64,000 nucleotides of DNA from NCBI RefSeq assembly GCF_003946515.1, contig NZ_RHOM01000011.1:1-64000 (forward strand), read 5' to 3'. This document shows positions 8,848 through 16,904 of this stretch, piece after piece. Source of the stretch: Companilactobacillus zhongbaensis (lineage in GTDB: Bacteria; Bacillota; Bacilli; Lactobacillales; Lactobacillaceae). The notes under the pieces were generated by a model. The model searched no databases and had not been told where the DNA came from. It was given only the letters and a program-made list of their open reading frames with translations. The translations under genes were made by a program, and so were the position numbers. Every line of letters begins with the position of its first letter. Positions within the stretch are counted from its first letter, which is position 1.

Positions 8848-10317
8848 CTATAATAAACGCTTCTCGCCTTCCAAATCTCGAATATGCTGCACATCCTGAG
8901 TAACCTCAAGACAGCCAAGATACTCACCATCATCATCACGCAAAGCATAATACCGAATATAAACATACTTCTCACCATGCAAATTAATCCAAAACTCGTT
9001 CGAATCCGAAGTCCCATCATGAAACTCCTTCAAAATCTCAAGAACCTTATCAACACTCTTAGGAGGATGACAGTTAACCACAGCCCGGCCAATCACAGCC
9101 TTAGTCCGCGGAAAAACCCGATCCGGCGAGTTAGAAAACCACTTAACATGGTCAGTAGCATCAACAAAAGTAAGATCAACCGGCAAAACCTTAAAAATAG
9201 CCGTCAACTCATCCAAGTTCAATCTCCCAGAATCGAAACGGACATTGATCTCGTCAGTAGGCATCTCCAAGCCAGTCTTCTCATGTTGTGAACGACGTCT
9301 GATCCGTTCATGAGCCGACATCTTCTTCTCCGAAGAATCAGCCGCATCAGAATCAGCGACTGGTTCATCATCTTCATGCAAGGAAGGCGTAACGTCAACG
9401 ATCGGAATATGTTTCTTTGAACTCTTCTTCTTCGTATCCTTAGCCTTCAATCCTTCAGAATCAGCCAATCCTTGAGCCATCTTGTTCAACTCATTAGCGA
9501 TCTCAGGATTTTTCTTCTTCTTGCCTTCGGCAATCTCTTTATTGGTCGGTTTCCAAGGAAGTGGATCTGGGATCAAAGTGTATCCCATATCTTTTTCATC
9601 TTGTTCGACCATGTACCAGTCTTCTGGTGTAGCCACTTCATCAAGCATTGGGATCATGATCTCTTCTTCTTTAAAGATCATTTCCATCGTTTCTTTACAA
9701 GCTTTTTCAATGGCTGCTTCGACTTCATACTTATCAGGAACAGGATCAGCCATGACCATATCATAGGCATCCTTGATCCAGCCTCTGATCTCGTCATCAA
9801 CGCCCCACATCACCTTCGGTGGAGCAGTGATGCCATACTTGTCCATCAATGGGAAGATGCTGTTTTCCTTACGAGTGTAATGCTTGTCGATCGTCATTAG
9901 ATCTTTCAAAGCTTTTTGCATTCGTGCTAAATATTGGTCGTTGTCACCATCTTGTTGCCATTTTTTCAGGCAAGGTAGTAATTCATCGTTTATCAATGAA
10001 GAAAGGACGACATTTTCCAATTTCATCGTCGCTACTGGATGTCCGGGCTTTTCAAAAGCTGGCGTACTTTCGTTTCCAGTGATCGAGCCCTTAAAAACGG
10101 CAGCGTGGACATTACATAAGTTTTGAATCTCCATTGGGTTCAACCCGCTGGCGATCAGTTCACGTTCAGCTGAAGTGATCTCCGAAACGTCGACGCTTGA
10201 AAATGAGTCATCAAACATCTTCTTAGCTTCGTCGAAGTCTCCACCCTCGTGTAAAAAATTTAAAATCTCAACGATCTTCTTTTGTCGTTGGACACTACTC
10301 AAAGTTTTATTTGTCAT
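8848..10317 (-). CDS. DUF438 / hemerythrin-like / PAS domain protein
   Basis: 489 residues. Order of parts: an N-terminal DUF438 domain (about 1-85), a hemerythrin-like helical region with spaced His and Glu residues (HPVATMKLEN, HYTRKENSIFPLMDKYG, KEEEIMIPMLDE; about 90-230), a charged low-complexity linker (about 275-345), and a C-terminal PAS domain (about 360-489). Hemerythrin-like domains bind di-iron centres and sense or handle O2 or NO. As the last gene of the nitrate reductase run it may protect against or sense NO made from nitrite; that role is inferred. It overlaps the upstream DUF1858 gene by 11 bp. The 3' third shares the A+C bias of the neighbouring patch. Confidence 0.85.
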   Translation of the reverse strand: MTNKTLSSVQRQKKIVEILNFLHEGGDFDEAKKMFDDSFSSVDVSEITSAERELIASGLNPMEIQNLCNVHAAVFKGSITGNESTPAFEKPGHPVATMKLENVVLSSLINDELLPCLKKWQQDGDNDQYLARMQKALKDLMTIDKHYTRKENSIFPLMDKYGITAPPKVMWGVDDEIRGWIKDAYDMVMADPVPDKYEVEAAIEKACKETMEMIFKEEEIMIPMLDEVATPEDWYMVEQDEKDMGYTLIPDPLPWKPTNKEIAEGKKKKNPEIANELNKMAQGLADSEGLKAKDTKKKSSKKHIPIVDVTPSLHEDDEPVADSDAADSSEKKMSAHERIRRRSQHEKTGLEMPTDEINVRFDSGRLNLDELTAIFKVLPVDLTFVDATDHVKWFSNSPDRVFPRTKAVIGRAVVNCHPPKSVDKVLEILKEFHDGTSDSNEFWINLHGEKYVYIRYYALRDDDGEYLGCLEVTQDVQHIRDLEGEKRLL

Positions 10318-10552
10318 AATTTTTCAGCTCATAGCCCCTTTCTTCAAAGGCCTGGGCAATCTTATCTAGTGGTATTCCCATGGCTTTTGATCCTTTTTTC
10401 AAATTAATGATCTTCCCGACTGTATTGATCATTCCGGGAACTTTGATTTTTGTAAAGCCAATCGAATACATAATATCTACAAAATCTGGATATTGACTTG
10501 CCAATGTGTGAATTGGCACTTCAAAATCAATCACTTTTTCACTCATAAGCAA
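10307..10552 (-). CDS. DUF1858 domain protein
   Basis: 81 residues, a single DUF1858 domain (...TLASQYPDFVDIMYSIGF... and ...MGIPLDKIAQAFEERGYEL). This small domain is often found next to or fused with DUF438/hemerythrin proteins, as here, where the two genes overlap by 11 bp. Biochemical function is not established. It sits 16 bp past the DUF59 gene within the nitrate respiration run. Confidence 0.85.
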   Translation of the reverse strand: MLMSEKVIDFEVPIHTLASQYPDFVDIMYSIGFTKIKVPGMINTVGKIINLKKGSKAMGIPLDKIAQAFEERGYELKNYDK

Positions 10553-10568
10553 ATCTCCTCGTTAAAAA

Positions 10569-10889
10569 TTATCCATGGATGCCTAAGGCAATCTTGGCAA
10601 AACGACTCATTTTAGTCATGTCCCAAATTGGATACCAAACTAAGTTGATGTCGCAGCTTTCAACACCGTCGACTGACTCAACAGCTTGATGAATATCGTT
10701 GTTGATCATGTCACTTAGTGGACAACCCATTGTAGTTAGAGTCATCGTGACCGTACACTTAGTTCCCTCGATGTCGATACCATAGATCAAGCCTAAATTA
10801 ACGATGTCGATCCCTAGTTCAGGGTCGATCACGGCTTCAAGAGCATTAGTGATTTCGTCAACTTTTTGTTTCTTTGTTTCTTCATCCAT
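10569..10889 (-). CDS. DUF59 (MIP18/SufT-like) metal-sulfur cluster assembly factor
   Basis: 106 residues with the DUF59 fold: VIDPELGIDIVNLGLIYGI near the N-terminus and the conserved cysteine in TMTLTTMGCPLSDMI. Family members help mature Fe-S proteins. NarG and NarH carry several Fe-S clusters and NreB is an Fe-S sensor, so a maturation role for the products of this locus is plausible. The start follows GAGGGAAAACT. It is 15 bp downstream of narK. Confidence 0.88.
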   Translation of the reverse strand: MDEETKKQKVDEITNALEAVIDPELGIDIVNLGLIYGIDIEGTKCTVTMTLTTMGCPLSDMINNDIHQAVESVDGVESCDINLVWYPIWDMTKMSRFAKIALGIHG

Positions 10890-10903
10890 AGTTTTCCCTC
10901 TTT

Positions 10904-12076
10904 CTACTTCACGATCTTGTGTTCGCCAGAAATGTATTCTTTTTGAAGAAGAACTAAACAGATCAAGGCAACAACAGCGATCAAGTAAATTCCGATTTCA
11001 TAACCACCGGTTGATTGTTTAATGATGCCCAAAACGATTGGTGGGAAGTAACCACCTAAACCACCCATAGCACCAACAAATCCGGTAACGGCACCGGTAT
11101 TTCCTGATGAAACGAATGGAACCATTTTGAAAATAATACCATTTCCCATACCGACGAGAATAGCAATCAGCACAACGATAGTTGAGAAAATTCCTTGTGT
11201 CTTCAAGAAAATTCCTAAGACGATGGCAATTACGATCAAGGCAATAAAGTCATATTTCAATAATGTCATTGGACGGATCTTATCTGATAAGTATCCACCA
11301 ACAGGACGCAATAACGTACCGATAACAGCGAAGATAGCGGCCCAAATACCGGCATCAACTAATGATTGTGAGAATAACTTCGTCATAAATGTAGGCAACA
11401 AGTTACTCATTGACATGAACATACCGAAAGTTAAGAAATAGAACAAGGCCAAGAACCAAGTATCTTTTTCCTTAGCAACTGACAAGGATTTGCCGATCGT
11501 AGCTTCCTTGTTCGTCTTTGATTCGGGACAGAACAACATCAAGACGGTAAAAATAATTAATAATGCTACTAACAAGTAGAAAATACCATTCAAATTCATA
11601 GTTTTAACTAATCTTGGTAAGAAAAAGGCTGAAAAAGCCGTACCAATGTTACCGACACCAACAATACCTAATACTAGACCTTGTTTTTCGGGTGCGAAAA
11701 ATCCGGTAACGTAAGAAACACCAATGGCAAATGAAGTACCTGCCATTCCTAATAGTAATGCTGTGAAGATCAACATTCCGTATGAATGCACTCTAGGCAT
11801 CATTAAGACAGGAATGATCAAGAAAATCATTAAGACGATGTAAGACTTTTTACCGCCCCATCTATCTGTCAAGATACCCATTGGGATTCTCATGATCGAT
11901 CCTAATAAAATTGGTGTAGCTAATAAGAATGAACGTTGAAACTCGGAAACTTGGACTCCTGCGTTATTCAAAATAACATCAACTAATGGTGCTAAACATA
12001 GCCATACCATGAAACAAACCATCATTGACAATGTTCCCATTGTCAAAGCAAGATACGATTTACCTTTGCTTTGCAT
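10904..12076 (-). CDS. narK: Nitrate/nitrite transporter, NarK/NarT type (MFS)
   Basis: 390 residues, about 12 transmembrane helices, with the MFS loop signature ...GILTDRWGGKK and NNP-family glycine-rich segments (GVGNIGTAFSAFFLP, GAVTGFVGAMGGLGGYFPP). NNP proteins import nitrate and/or exchange it for nitrite. Its place inside the nar/mol/moa run supports nitrate uptake and nitrite export for respiration. The ATG has a GGGGGTA ribosome binding site. The name NarT, as in staphylococci, would be equally fair. Confidence 0.93.
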   Translation of the reverse strand: MQSKGKSYLALTMGTLSMMVCFMVWLCLAPLVDVILNNAGVQVSEFQRSFLLATPILLGSIMRIPMGILTDRWGGKKSYIVLMIFLIIPVLMMPRVHSYGMLIFTALLLGMAGTSFAIGVSYVTGFFAPEKQGLVLGIVGVGNIGTAFSAFFLPRLVKTMNLNGIFYLLVALLIIFTVLMLFCPESKTNKEATIGKSLSVAKEKDTWFLALFYFLTFGMFMSMSNLLPTFMTKLFSQSLVDAGIWAAIFAVIGTLLRPVGGYLSDKIRPMTLLKYDFIALIVIAIVLGIFLKTQGIFSTIVVLIAILVGMGNGIIFKMVPFVSSGNTGAVTGFVGAMGGLGGYFPPIVLGIIKQSTGGYEIGIYLIAVVALICLVLLQKEYISGEHKIVK

Positions 12077-12117
12077 ACTTACATACCCCCATTATTTATT
12101 AACACGAAAATAAAATT

Positions 12118-12357
12118 CTAGCCCCCACTGACAGGTGGGATAATTGCGATTTCGTCGACCGATTCCAGCTTGATGCTTTCATCGTTGGTATATTCTTCGT
12201 TGACCGCAACTAATGATTGGTCCAAAACATTGGCATAATCCGGATGTAGCTCTTTGATCTGATCCAATACGTCTTGAGCAACAAATTGATCAGGCAAGTT
12301 CAAATCGATCGTCGGACCGATTTTTTCAGCGAGTACCGAAAATAATTTAACTTTCAT
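12118..12357 (-). CDS. moaD: MoaD, molybdopterin synthase small subunit
   Basis: 79 residues, a ubiquitin-like fold protein ending in the diagnostic Gly-Gly (PPVSGG). The terminal glycine is adenylated by MoeB and then made a thiocarboxylate that donates sulfur to precursor Z (cPMP). Its start overlaps the stop of moaE in an ATGA arrangement, so the two synthase subunits are made together. Confidence 0.95.
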   Translation of the reverse strand: MKVKLFSVLAEKIGPTIDLNLPDQFVAQDVLDQIKELHPDYANVLDQSLVAVNEEYTNDESIKLESVDEIAIIPPVSGG

Positions 12358-12764
12358 TCTCCTAGACCTCCCCAGCGAATTTTATCTTTATCGTATTCCT
12401 TTTTCCAAATTGGCACAGTCTTCTTCAAGGTGTCAATCAACATTTGACAATTTTCAAATGCTTCGGCACGGTGAGGTGCGGCTACACCAATAAAGACGGC
12501 AACTTCTCCAAGTGCTAGCTCACCAACGCGATGGACCATGACTACGTCCATCCCTTTGGCTAATACAATGTCGGCTAACTTGTGCATTTCTTTTTCAGCC
12601 ATTTTCTTATAAGTCGTGTACTCGATCTTCTCAGTTTCGACTTCATCAGTGAATTGACGGATTGTTCCGATAAAAGTATCGATCCCTCCGTATTCATCGT
12701 GCATCAAACTTTCGGTCAGGCCCGCAACGTCAATTGGCTCTTCAACGATCTTGACTATGCTCAT
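12354..12764 (-). CDS. moaE: MoaE, molybdopterin synthase catalytic subunit
   Basis: 136 residues. Conserved features include GTIRQFTDEVE near the N-terminus, HRVGELALGEVAVFIGVAAPHR in the middle, and the catalytic lysines in LKKTVPIWKKE near the C-terminus. With MoaD it converts cPMP to molybdopterin. Both ends overlap neighbouring genes by 4 bp. Confidence 0.95.
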   Translation of the reverse strand: MSIVKIVEEPIDVAGLTESLMHDEYGGIDTFIGTIRQFTDEVETEKIEYTTYKKMAEKEMHKLADIVLAKGMDVVMVHRVGELALGEVAVFIGVAAPHRAEAFENCQMLIDTLKKTVPIWKKEYDKDKIRWGGLGE

Positions 12765-13801
12765 TTAATGACCTCCCCATTTAAGATCTTGTGGACCTCT
12801 TTCGTTGAAAACTTATGATTGAAAAATCCTTGATAGAAATTCTTGACCTTATTAGTCATGTTAACGTCTTTCATTTCTTCGGGATGGATCTTGCTAGCAG
12901 CCCACCACAATTGAAGTGATTCCTCGGCTGAATAGCGATCCCATTGGAAAATCCCGGTCGGATTACCATAAACTTTCTTGTTCTTAACAGCTTTGAGTGA
13001 TTTAAAACGAGAATCCTTCTTCAAGGCTTTCAAAGCTTTTTTGCTAGTAGTATTACCAACGATGATAATATCGGGATTAGCCTTGATGATCTCTTCAGCA
13101 GAAACGTCGATCATATTACCCTTAGCTTTGATGGCATTCTTTCCACCGGCTGTGGTGATCCATTCATTAACGATCGTCTTGCGACCGTCGACTTTCGTGA
13201 GATCAGTCTTATTGACGATGTGCAAGACACTCGGTGTTCCGGCTTTGGCAGTTCTGCGTTTTACTTCACGAATGTCGTCGTTGAGCTTTTCATTGTAGGC
13301 AGCAGCATTCTTTTTAGCTTTGCCACCTAATATTTTACCAGTTAATGTAACCGTTTTCTTCATTCCTTTAAAATCTTGAAACATTGAGTTGACAGCAGGA
13401 ATGCCGGCCTTACGGATCGTCTCGATCTGAGCCTTGTCAGCACTGATGACGACATCAGGCTTTTGGGCGATCAATTCTTCCGTATTAACACTTTGGCCAT
13501 TGAAAGGAACGGCCTGCTTCTTGACCTCAGGATACAAGCGGGTCAAGAGCTTATTATCACGAGTCAATTGCGTCGTGGCAACTAAGTCATCTTCGCCACC
13601 AAGCATCAGTAAGATCGGATTGTTGGCGTGCCACAAGTCCGCAACTCGCTTGACTTTCTTCGGTATCTTCACTTTTTTGCCACTGTTATCTTTGACAACG
13701 CGCGTGTCCGAAGCAGCTTGTGAACTGCCGAATGAACCTCCAAAAGCTACCAGCAATAATATCGCCAAAAAAGCGACTATTAGAGTCTTTTTCTTTTTCA
13801 T
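12761..13801 (-). CDS. Molybdate-type ABC transporter substrate-binding protein (MolA-like)
   Basis: 346 residues from the ATG at 13801, chosen because AGGATGG lies at good distance upstream; a further-upstream start would add seven residues. An N-terminal hydrophobic segment ends near SSQAA. There is no lipobox cysteine, unusual for a Gram-positive binding protein, so it may be secreted or anchored by an uncleaved signal. The body is a TroA/BtuF-type class III binding fold ending with ...GIFQWDRYSAEESLQLWWA, a pattern seen in MolA-like proteins. Gene order permease-ATPase-binding protein within nar/moa genes points to molybdate or tungstate; siderophore or cobalamin cannot be excluded. Confidence 0.8.
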   Translation of the reverse strand: MKKKKTLIVAFLAILLLVAFGGSFGSSQAASDTRVVKDNSGKKVKIPKKVKRVADLWHANNPILLMLGGEDDLVATTQLTRDNKLLTRLYPEVKKQAVPFNGQSVNTEELIAQKPDVVISADKAQIETIRKAGIPAVNSMFQDFKGMKKTVTLTGKILGGKAKKNAAAYNEKLNDDIREVKRRTAKAGTPSVLHIVNKTDLTKVDGRKTIVNEWITTAGGKNAIKAKGNMIDVSAEEIIKANPDIIIVGNTTSKKALKALKKDSRFKSLKAVKNKKVYGNPTGIFQWDRYSAEESLQLWWAASKIHPEEMKDVNMTNKVKNFYQGFFNHKFSTKEVHKILNGEVIK

Positions 13802-13802
13802 A

Positions 13803-14579
13803 TTAATCCATCCTCGTCCCAAAAATATTTCGTTGTAGCTCCGTATTAAACGTTGAAACTATTGGTGTTTTGTACAAGTCCGACAAGTAGTCTTCCGTCA
13901 AGATCTCCTCGGTTTGACCTTGAATGTAAGTTTGATTGTCGATCAATAATCCCACCATGTCTCCGACCATCATTGCTTGGTTCGGGTCATGTGTACTTAT
14001 TATAATAGAAATATTTTTATCTGAAAGGGCTTTTATTAATTTTAAAACTAAAATTTGATTTTTATAATCGAGTGCTGAAGTCGGTTCATCCATGATCAAC
14101 AAGTGTGGCTCTTGGACTAAAGCCCGACCGATCTGGGCTAATTGTTTCTGTCCTCCGGATAGATCTTGAACACTAGCCTCGGCGAAATCTTTGAGTCCAA
14201 TCAAGTCTAAAACCTCTACGACTTTTTGTTGGTCACTTGCATCTGGTTGAGCAAATAGTCCGTGAAAGGCACTGCGTCCGAGCAATAAGTAGTCGTACAA
14301 ACTCAAACTACTCTTAATATTGACTCCTTGACTGACTAACGCTAAGCGATGCGACAGTTCCCGACTAGAAATATTTTTTAATTCGCGGTCTTCTAATTTG
14401 ATAGCTCCACGATAAGTCTTGTGTAGCCCACTCAGACAAGACAGCAAAGTACTTTTGCCGATACCGTTAGGTCCTAAGATGACCAAAACTTGACCGTCAT
14501 CGAGCGACAAGTCGACGTTTCCAATGATCTCTTGACTGTCATAGGCGAAACTTAATTTTTCAGTATAAATTTCAGACAA
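13803..14579 (-). CDS. ABC transporter ATPase, FecE/BtuD type (MolC-like)
   Basis: 258 residues with Walker A GPNGIGKST, signature LSGGQKQ, Walker B LLIMDEPTSALD and H-loop STHD. It overlaps the permease gene by 8 bp and ends 2 bp before the binding-protein start. It should energise import of the oxyanion needed for the molybdenum cofactor. Confidence 0.93.
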   Translation of the reverse strand: MSEIYTEKLSFAYDSQEIIGNVDLSLDDGQVLVILGPNGIGKSTLLSCLSGLHKTYRGAIKLEDRELKNISSRELSHRLALVSQGVNIKSSLSLYDYLLLGRSAFHGLFAQPDASDQQKVVEVLDLIGLKDFAEASVQDLSGGQKQLAQIGRALVQEPHLLIMDEPTSALDYKNQILVLKLIKALSDKNISIIISTHDPNQAMMVGDMVGLLIDNQTYIQGQTEEILTEDYLSDLYKTPIVSTFNTELQRNIFGTRMD

Positions 14580-15564
14580 CGGTAGTTTTTCTCCTTATTA
14601 AAATAAATACAAAGATCGGTACCCCGATAAAGCCGGTCACGATACTCAAAGGAATATCGTTGACCGAAATGCTCCGAGCTAAGGTATCAGCAACTAGTAG
14701 CAAGATCGATCCGACGACACCGGTCAATGGCAATGAGATCCGGTTGTCGCTCCCAACGATGCTACGACTAATGTGGGGTACGACTAGACCGACCCAGCCG
14801 ATTACTCCACAAAGACAAACTGCAGCTGACGTTAATAATGTCGCCACGACTATCATTAAATTACGATTTAAAACCGGATTTATCCCGATCGTTTTGACAG
14901 ATGCTTCATCGAGCGACAAAACATTCAAGCGCCAACGGGCAAAAAACAAAAAGAGGATACCGACTAATAAGACTGGTCCAACTGACGCCAGCGAACTGAG
15001 ATCGACTTTCATGAAGCTCCCTAGTTCCCAATAGACGATACTTTGGAGTTGGTCTTCTGGATCGGCGATGTATTTGATCGAACCTAAGATCGACTGCATC
15101 AAACCAGCGATGATGATCCCGGCTAGGATCAAGGTCATCCCCGAATTGTTGCGTAGAAAATGGTTGATGATCAAAGTTAAAAACATCGTTAAAATACCCA
15201 TAACAAAGGCACTTAATTCGACCATATAGATCGGCATCCCTGACAAAATAGCAAAGGCGGCACCGACACTCGATCCCGTCGCTACACCTAAAATATTGGG
15301 TGAAGCCAATCCATTATTGAAGATAGATTGAAAAGTGGCGCCGGCCATGGATAGACCCGCGCCAACTAATATAACCGCCAATATTCTAGTAAATCTCAAT
15401 TTGAGTATTAACTTCGTTGAACTCGTGGCTCGATTGAAGAAATAGCTCATCACATCATTAAAAGACAAGTTGTACCGGCCGATCATCATCGACATGACGA
15501 TCAAAACGACCAGTAAGATAACTGCCAAAATCATTACGATTTTATTCTTGTGATTTTTAGCCAC
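14572..15564 (-). CDS. ABC transporter permease, FecCD/BtuC type (MolB-like)
   Basis: 330 residues with about 10 transmembrane helices and family hallmarks: GRYNLSFNDV near residue 28, GVATGSSVGAAFAIL and GVIGWVGLVVPHISR (the loop that contacts the ATPase). It lies 15 bp downstream of narI, so the importer is transcribed with the nitrate reductase. Confidence 0.93.
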   Translation of the reverse strand: MAKNHKNKIVMILAVILLVVLIVMSMMIGRYNLSFNDVMSYFFNRATSSTKLILKLRFTRILAVILVGAGLSMAGATFQSIFNNGLASPNILGVATGSSVGAAFAILSGMPIYMVELSAFVMGILTMFLTLIINHFLRNNSGMTLILAGIIIAGLMQSILGSIKYIADPEDQLQSIVYWELGSFMKVDLSSLASVGPVLLVGILFLFFARWRLNVLSLDEASVKTIGINPVLNRNLMIVVATLLTSAAVCLCGVIGWVGLVVPHISRSIVGSDNRISLPLTGVVGSILLLVADTLARSISVNDIPLSIVTGFIGVPIFVFILIRRKTTVV

Positions 15565-15579
15565 GATATTGTTCCCCTC

Positions 15580-16272
15580 TTAAATTCTTGGTTTACGACG
15601 ATATACTTCAGGACTTCTGAAGAGATATTGCCATGGTAACGTTAAAGCGTGTACCAATCTAGTGTAAGGGAAGAATCCAAAGATTAAAAGCCCACAAACA
15701 ACATGGAACTTAAAGGTCAATGGAACTTGTTGCATCAAATGGAAGTCTGGTCTGAAGTAGAACAACTGTCTAGCCCAAACTGAAAGGTTCAACCGATAGT
15801 TGAATTCGGGATGGAAGAAAATTCCATCTCCCAGTGATGCTGCCAAACCTAAAACAATTACAATCAAAAATGAAAGGTCTACGACTAAGTCACTGAATGA
15901 ACTAGTCTTGAAGACACGATCATCATTGAAACGTCTGAAACTCAAGATCAACATTCCGGCTAAAGCTAGGAAACCAGCAAGGCCTCCCATTACTAAAGCG
16001 CCGATGTGGTAGATCTCGTTAGGGATCCCTAGCCAGTCAGTAAACGACTTAGGTATCAAGACACCAACGACATGTCCGAAGAATACTAAGATAATTCCCA
16101 CGTGGAAGAGAATACTTCCGATCATCAAATTTTTCTTTTCAAGTAACTCACTTGATTTGGCTGTGATCGTTGATCTAAACCAAGTGAAGCGAATGATGGT
16201 CCCGAAGATAAACGAACCGAGTGCGACGTATGGGAACACGCACCATAATAAGAAATCACCGATATCTTTCAT
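15580..16272 (-). CDS. narI: NarI, nitrate reductase gamma (cytochrome b) subunit
   Basis: 230 residues with five membrane helices and the paired histidines that hold two b-type hemes (for example in FHVGIILVFFGHVVG and FKFHVVCGLLIF). It takes electrons from menaquinol and passes them to NarH. Lactobacilli usually need external heme, and often menaquinone, for this enzyme to work. Confidence 0.95.
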   Translation of the reverse strand: MKDIGDFLLWCVFPYVALGSFIFGTIIRFTWFRSTITAKSSELLEKKNLMIGSILFHVGIILVFFGHVVGVLIPKSFTDWLGIPNEIYHIGALVMGGLAGFLALAGMLILSFRRFNDDRVFKTSSFSDLVVDLSFLIVIVLGLAASLGDGIFFHPEFNYRLNLSVWARQLFYFRPDFHLMQQVPLTFKFHVVCGLLIFGFFPYTRLVHALTLPWQYLFRSPEVYRRKPRI

Positions 16273-16274
16273 CT

Positions 16275-16904
16275 CTATTCTCCCCCTGTTTTCGTCATGT
16301 CTGGCTGTTTGATATCTGGCTGTTCAACACATGATCTGAGCTCTGATCTAACAATACCGATAGTTCTGAAATATAAATCGTCCGATTGTTCTTGTGACTT
16401 TTCAAGCAGATTGAAAGTTCCATCTTCGATCACAGAGAACAAAAGTTTTAAATCTTGTTGACGATAATCGTCTTTCCAGTCGCTGTATGTTAAAAATTCT
16501 AACATTAGTGGCAAGTAGTCAGACAATTCCGTTCCTTCGATCTGGACGCCAAACATCTCATAAAGCATCTTGAGTTTGGCTAAAACTTGTCCACGTTCTC
16601 GAGAATCCGTCATTTTATAATACGTCATGTATAAAGTGTAACGGTTGTTCAATTCAAAAAGTGAAACATAGTGAGTTTTAATATCTTCAAGTGAATAGAC
16701 TTGCATCGCAGAAATGATCTCGATCAATTCTTCTTTATGCGGAGTTTCTGGATAGTCCCGTTTAAACTCGTCTAAAAACTTTGGCTCTAATACTTCTTGA
16801 GTTGGGTAGTCGATCATTCTTGATAAGTAAATGAAACCACCTTTTAAGCTATTGAGCTTCTCAATATTAATCACGCCAAATTCCTCCATAGAAACTTTCT
16901 GCAT
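16275..16904 (-). CDS. narJ: NarJ, nitrate reductase assembly chaperone
   Basis: 209 residues of the NarJ/DmsD/TorD helical chaperone family (FIYLSRMIDYPTQE and SDYLPLMLEFL). NarJ holds NarG until molybdenum cofactor is inserted and the complex docks on NarI. The gene start lies inside the 3' end of narH; an in-frame ATG five codons later is also possible. Confidence 0.92.
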   Translation of the reverse strand: MQKVSMEEFGVINIEKLNSLKGGFIYLSRMIDYPTQEVLEPKFLDEFKRDYPETPHKEELIEIISAMQVYSLEDIKTHYVSLFELNNRYTLYMTYYKMTDSRERGQVLAKLKMLYEMFGVQIEGTELSDYLPLMLEFLTYSDWKDDYRQQDLKLLFSVIEDGTFNLLEKSQEQSDDLYFRTIGIVRSELRSCVEQPDIKQPDMTKTGGE

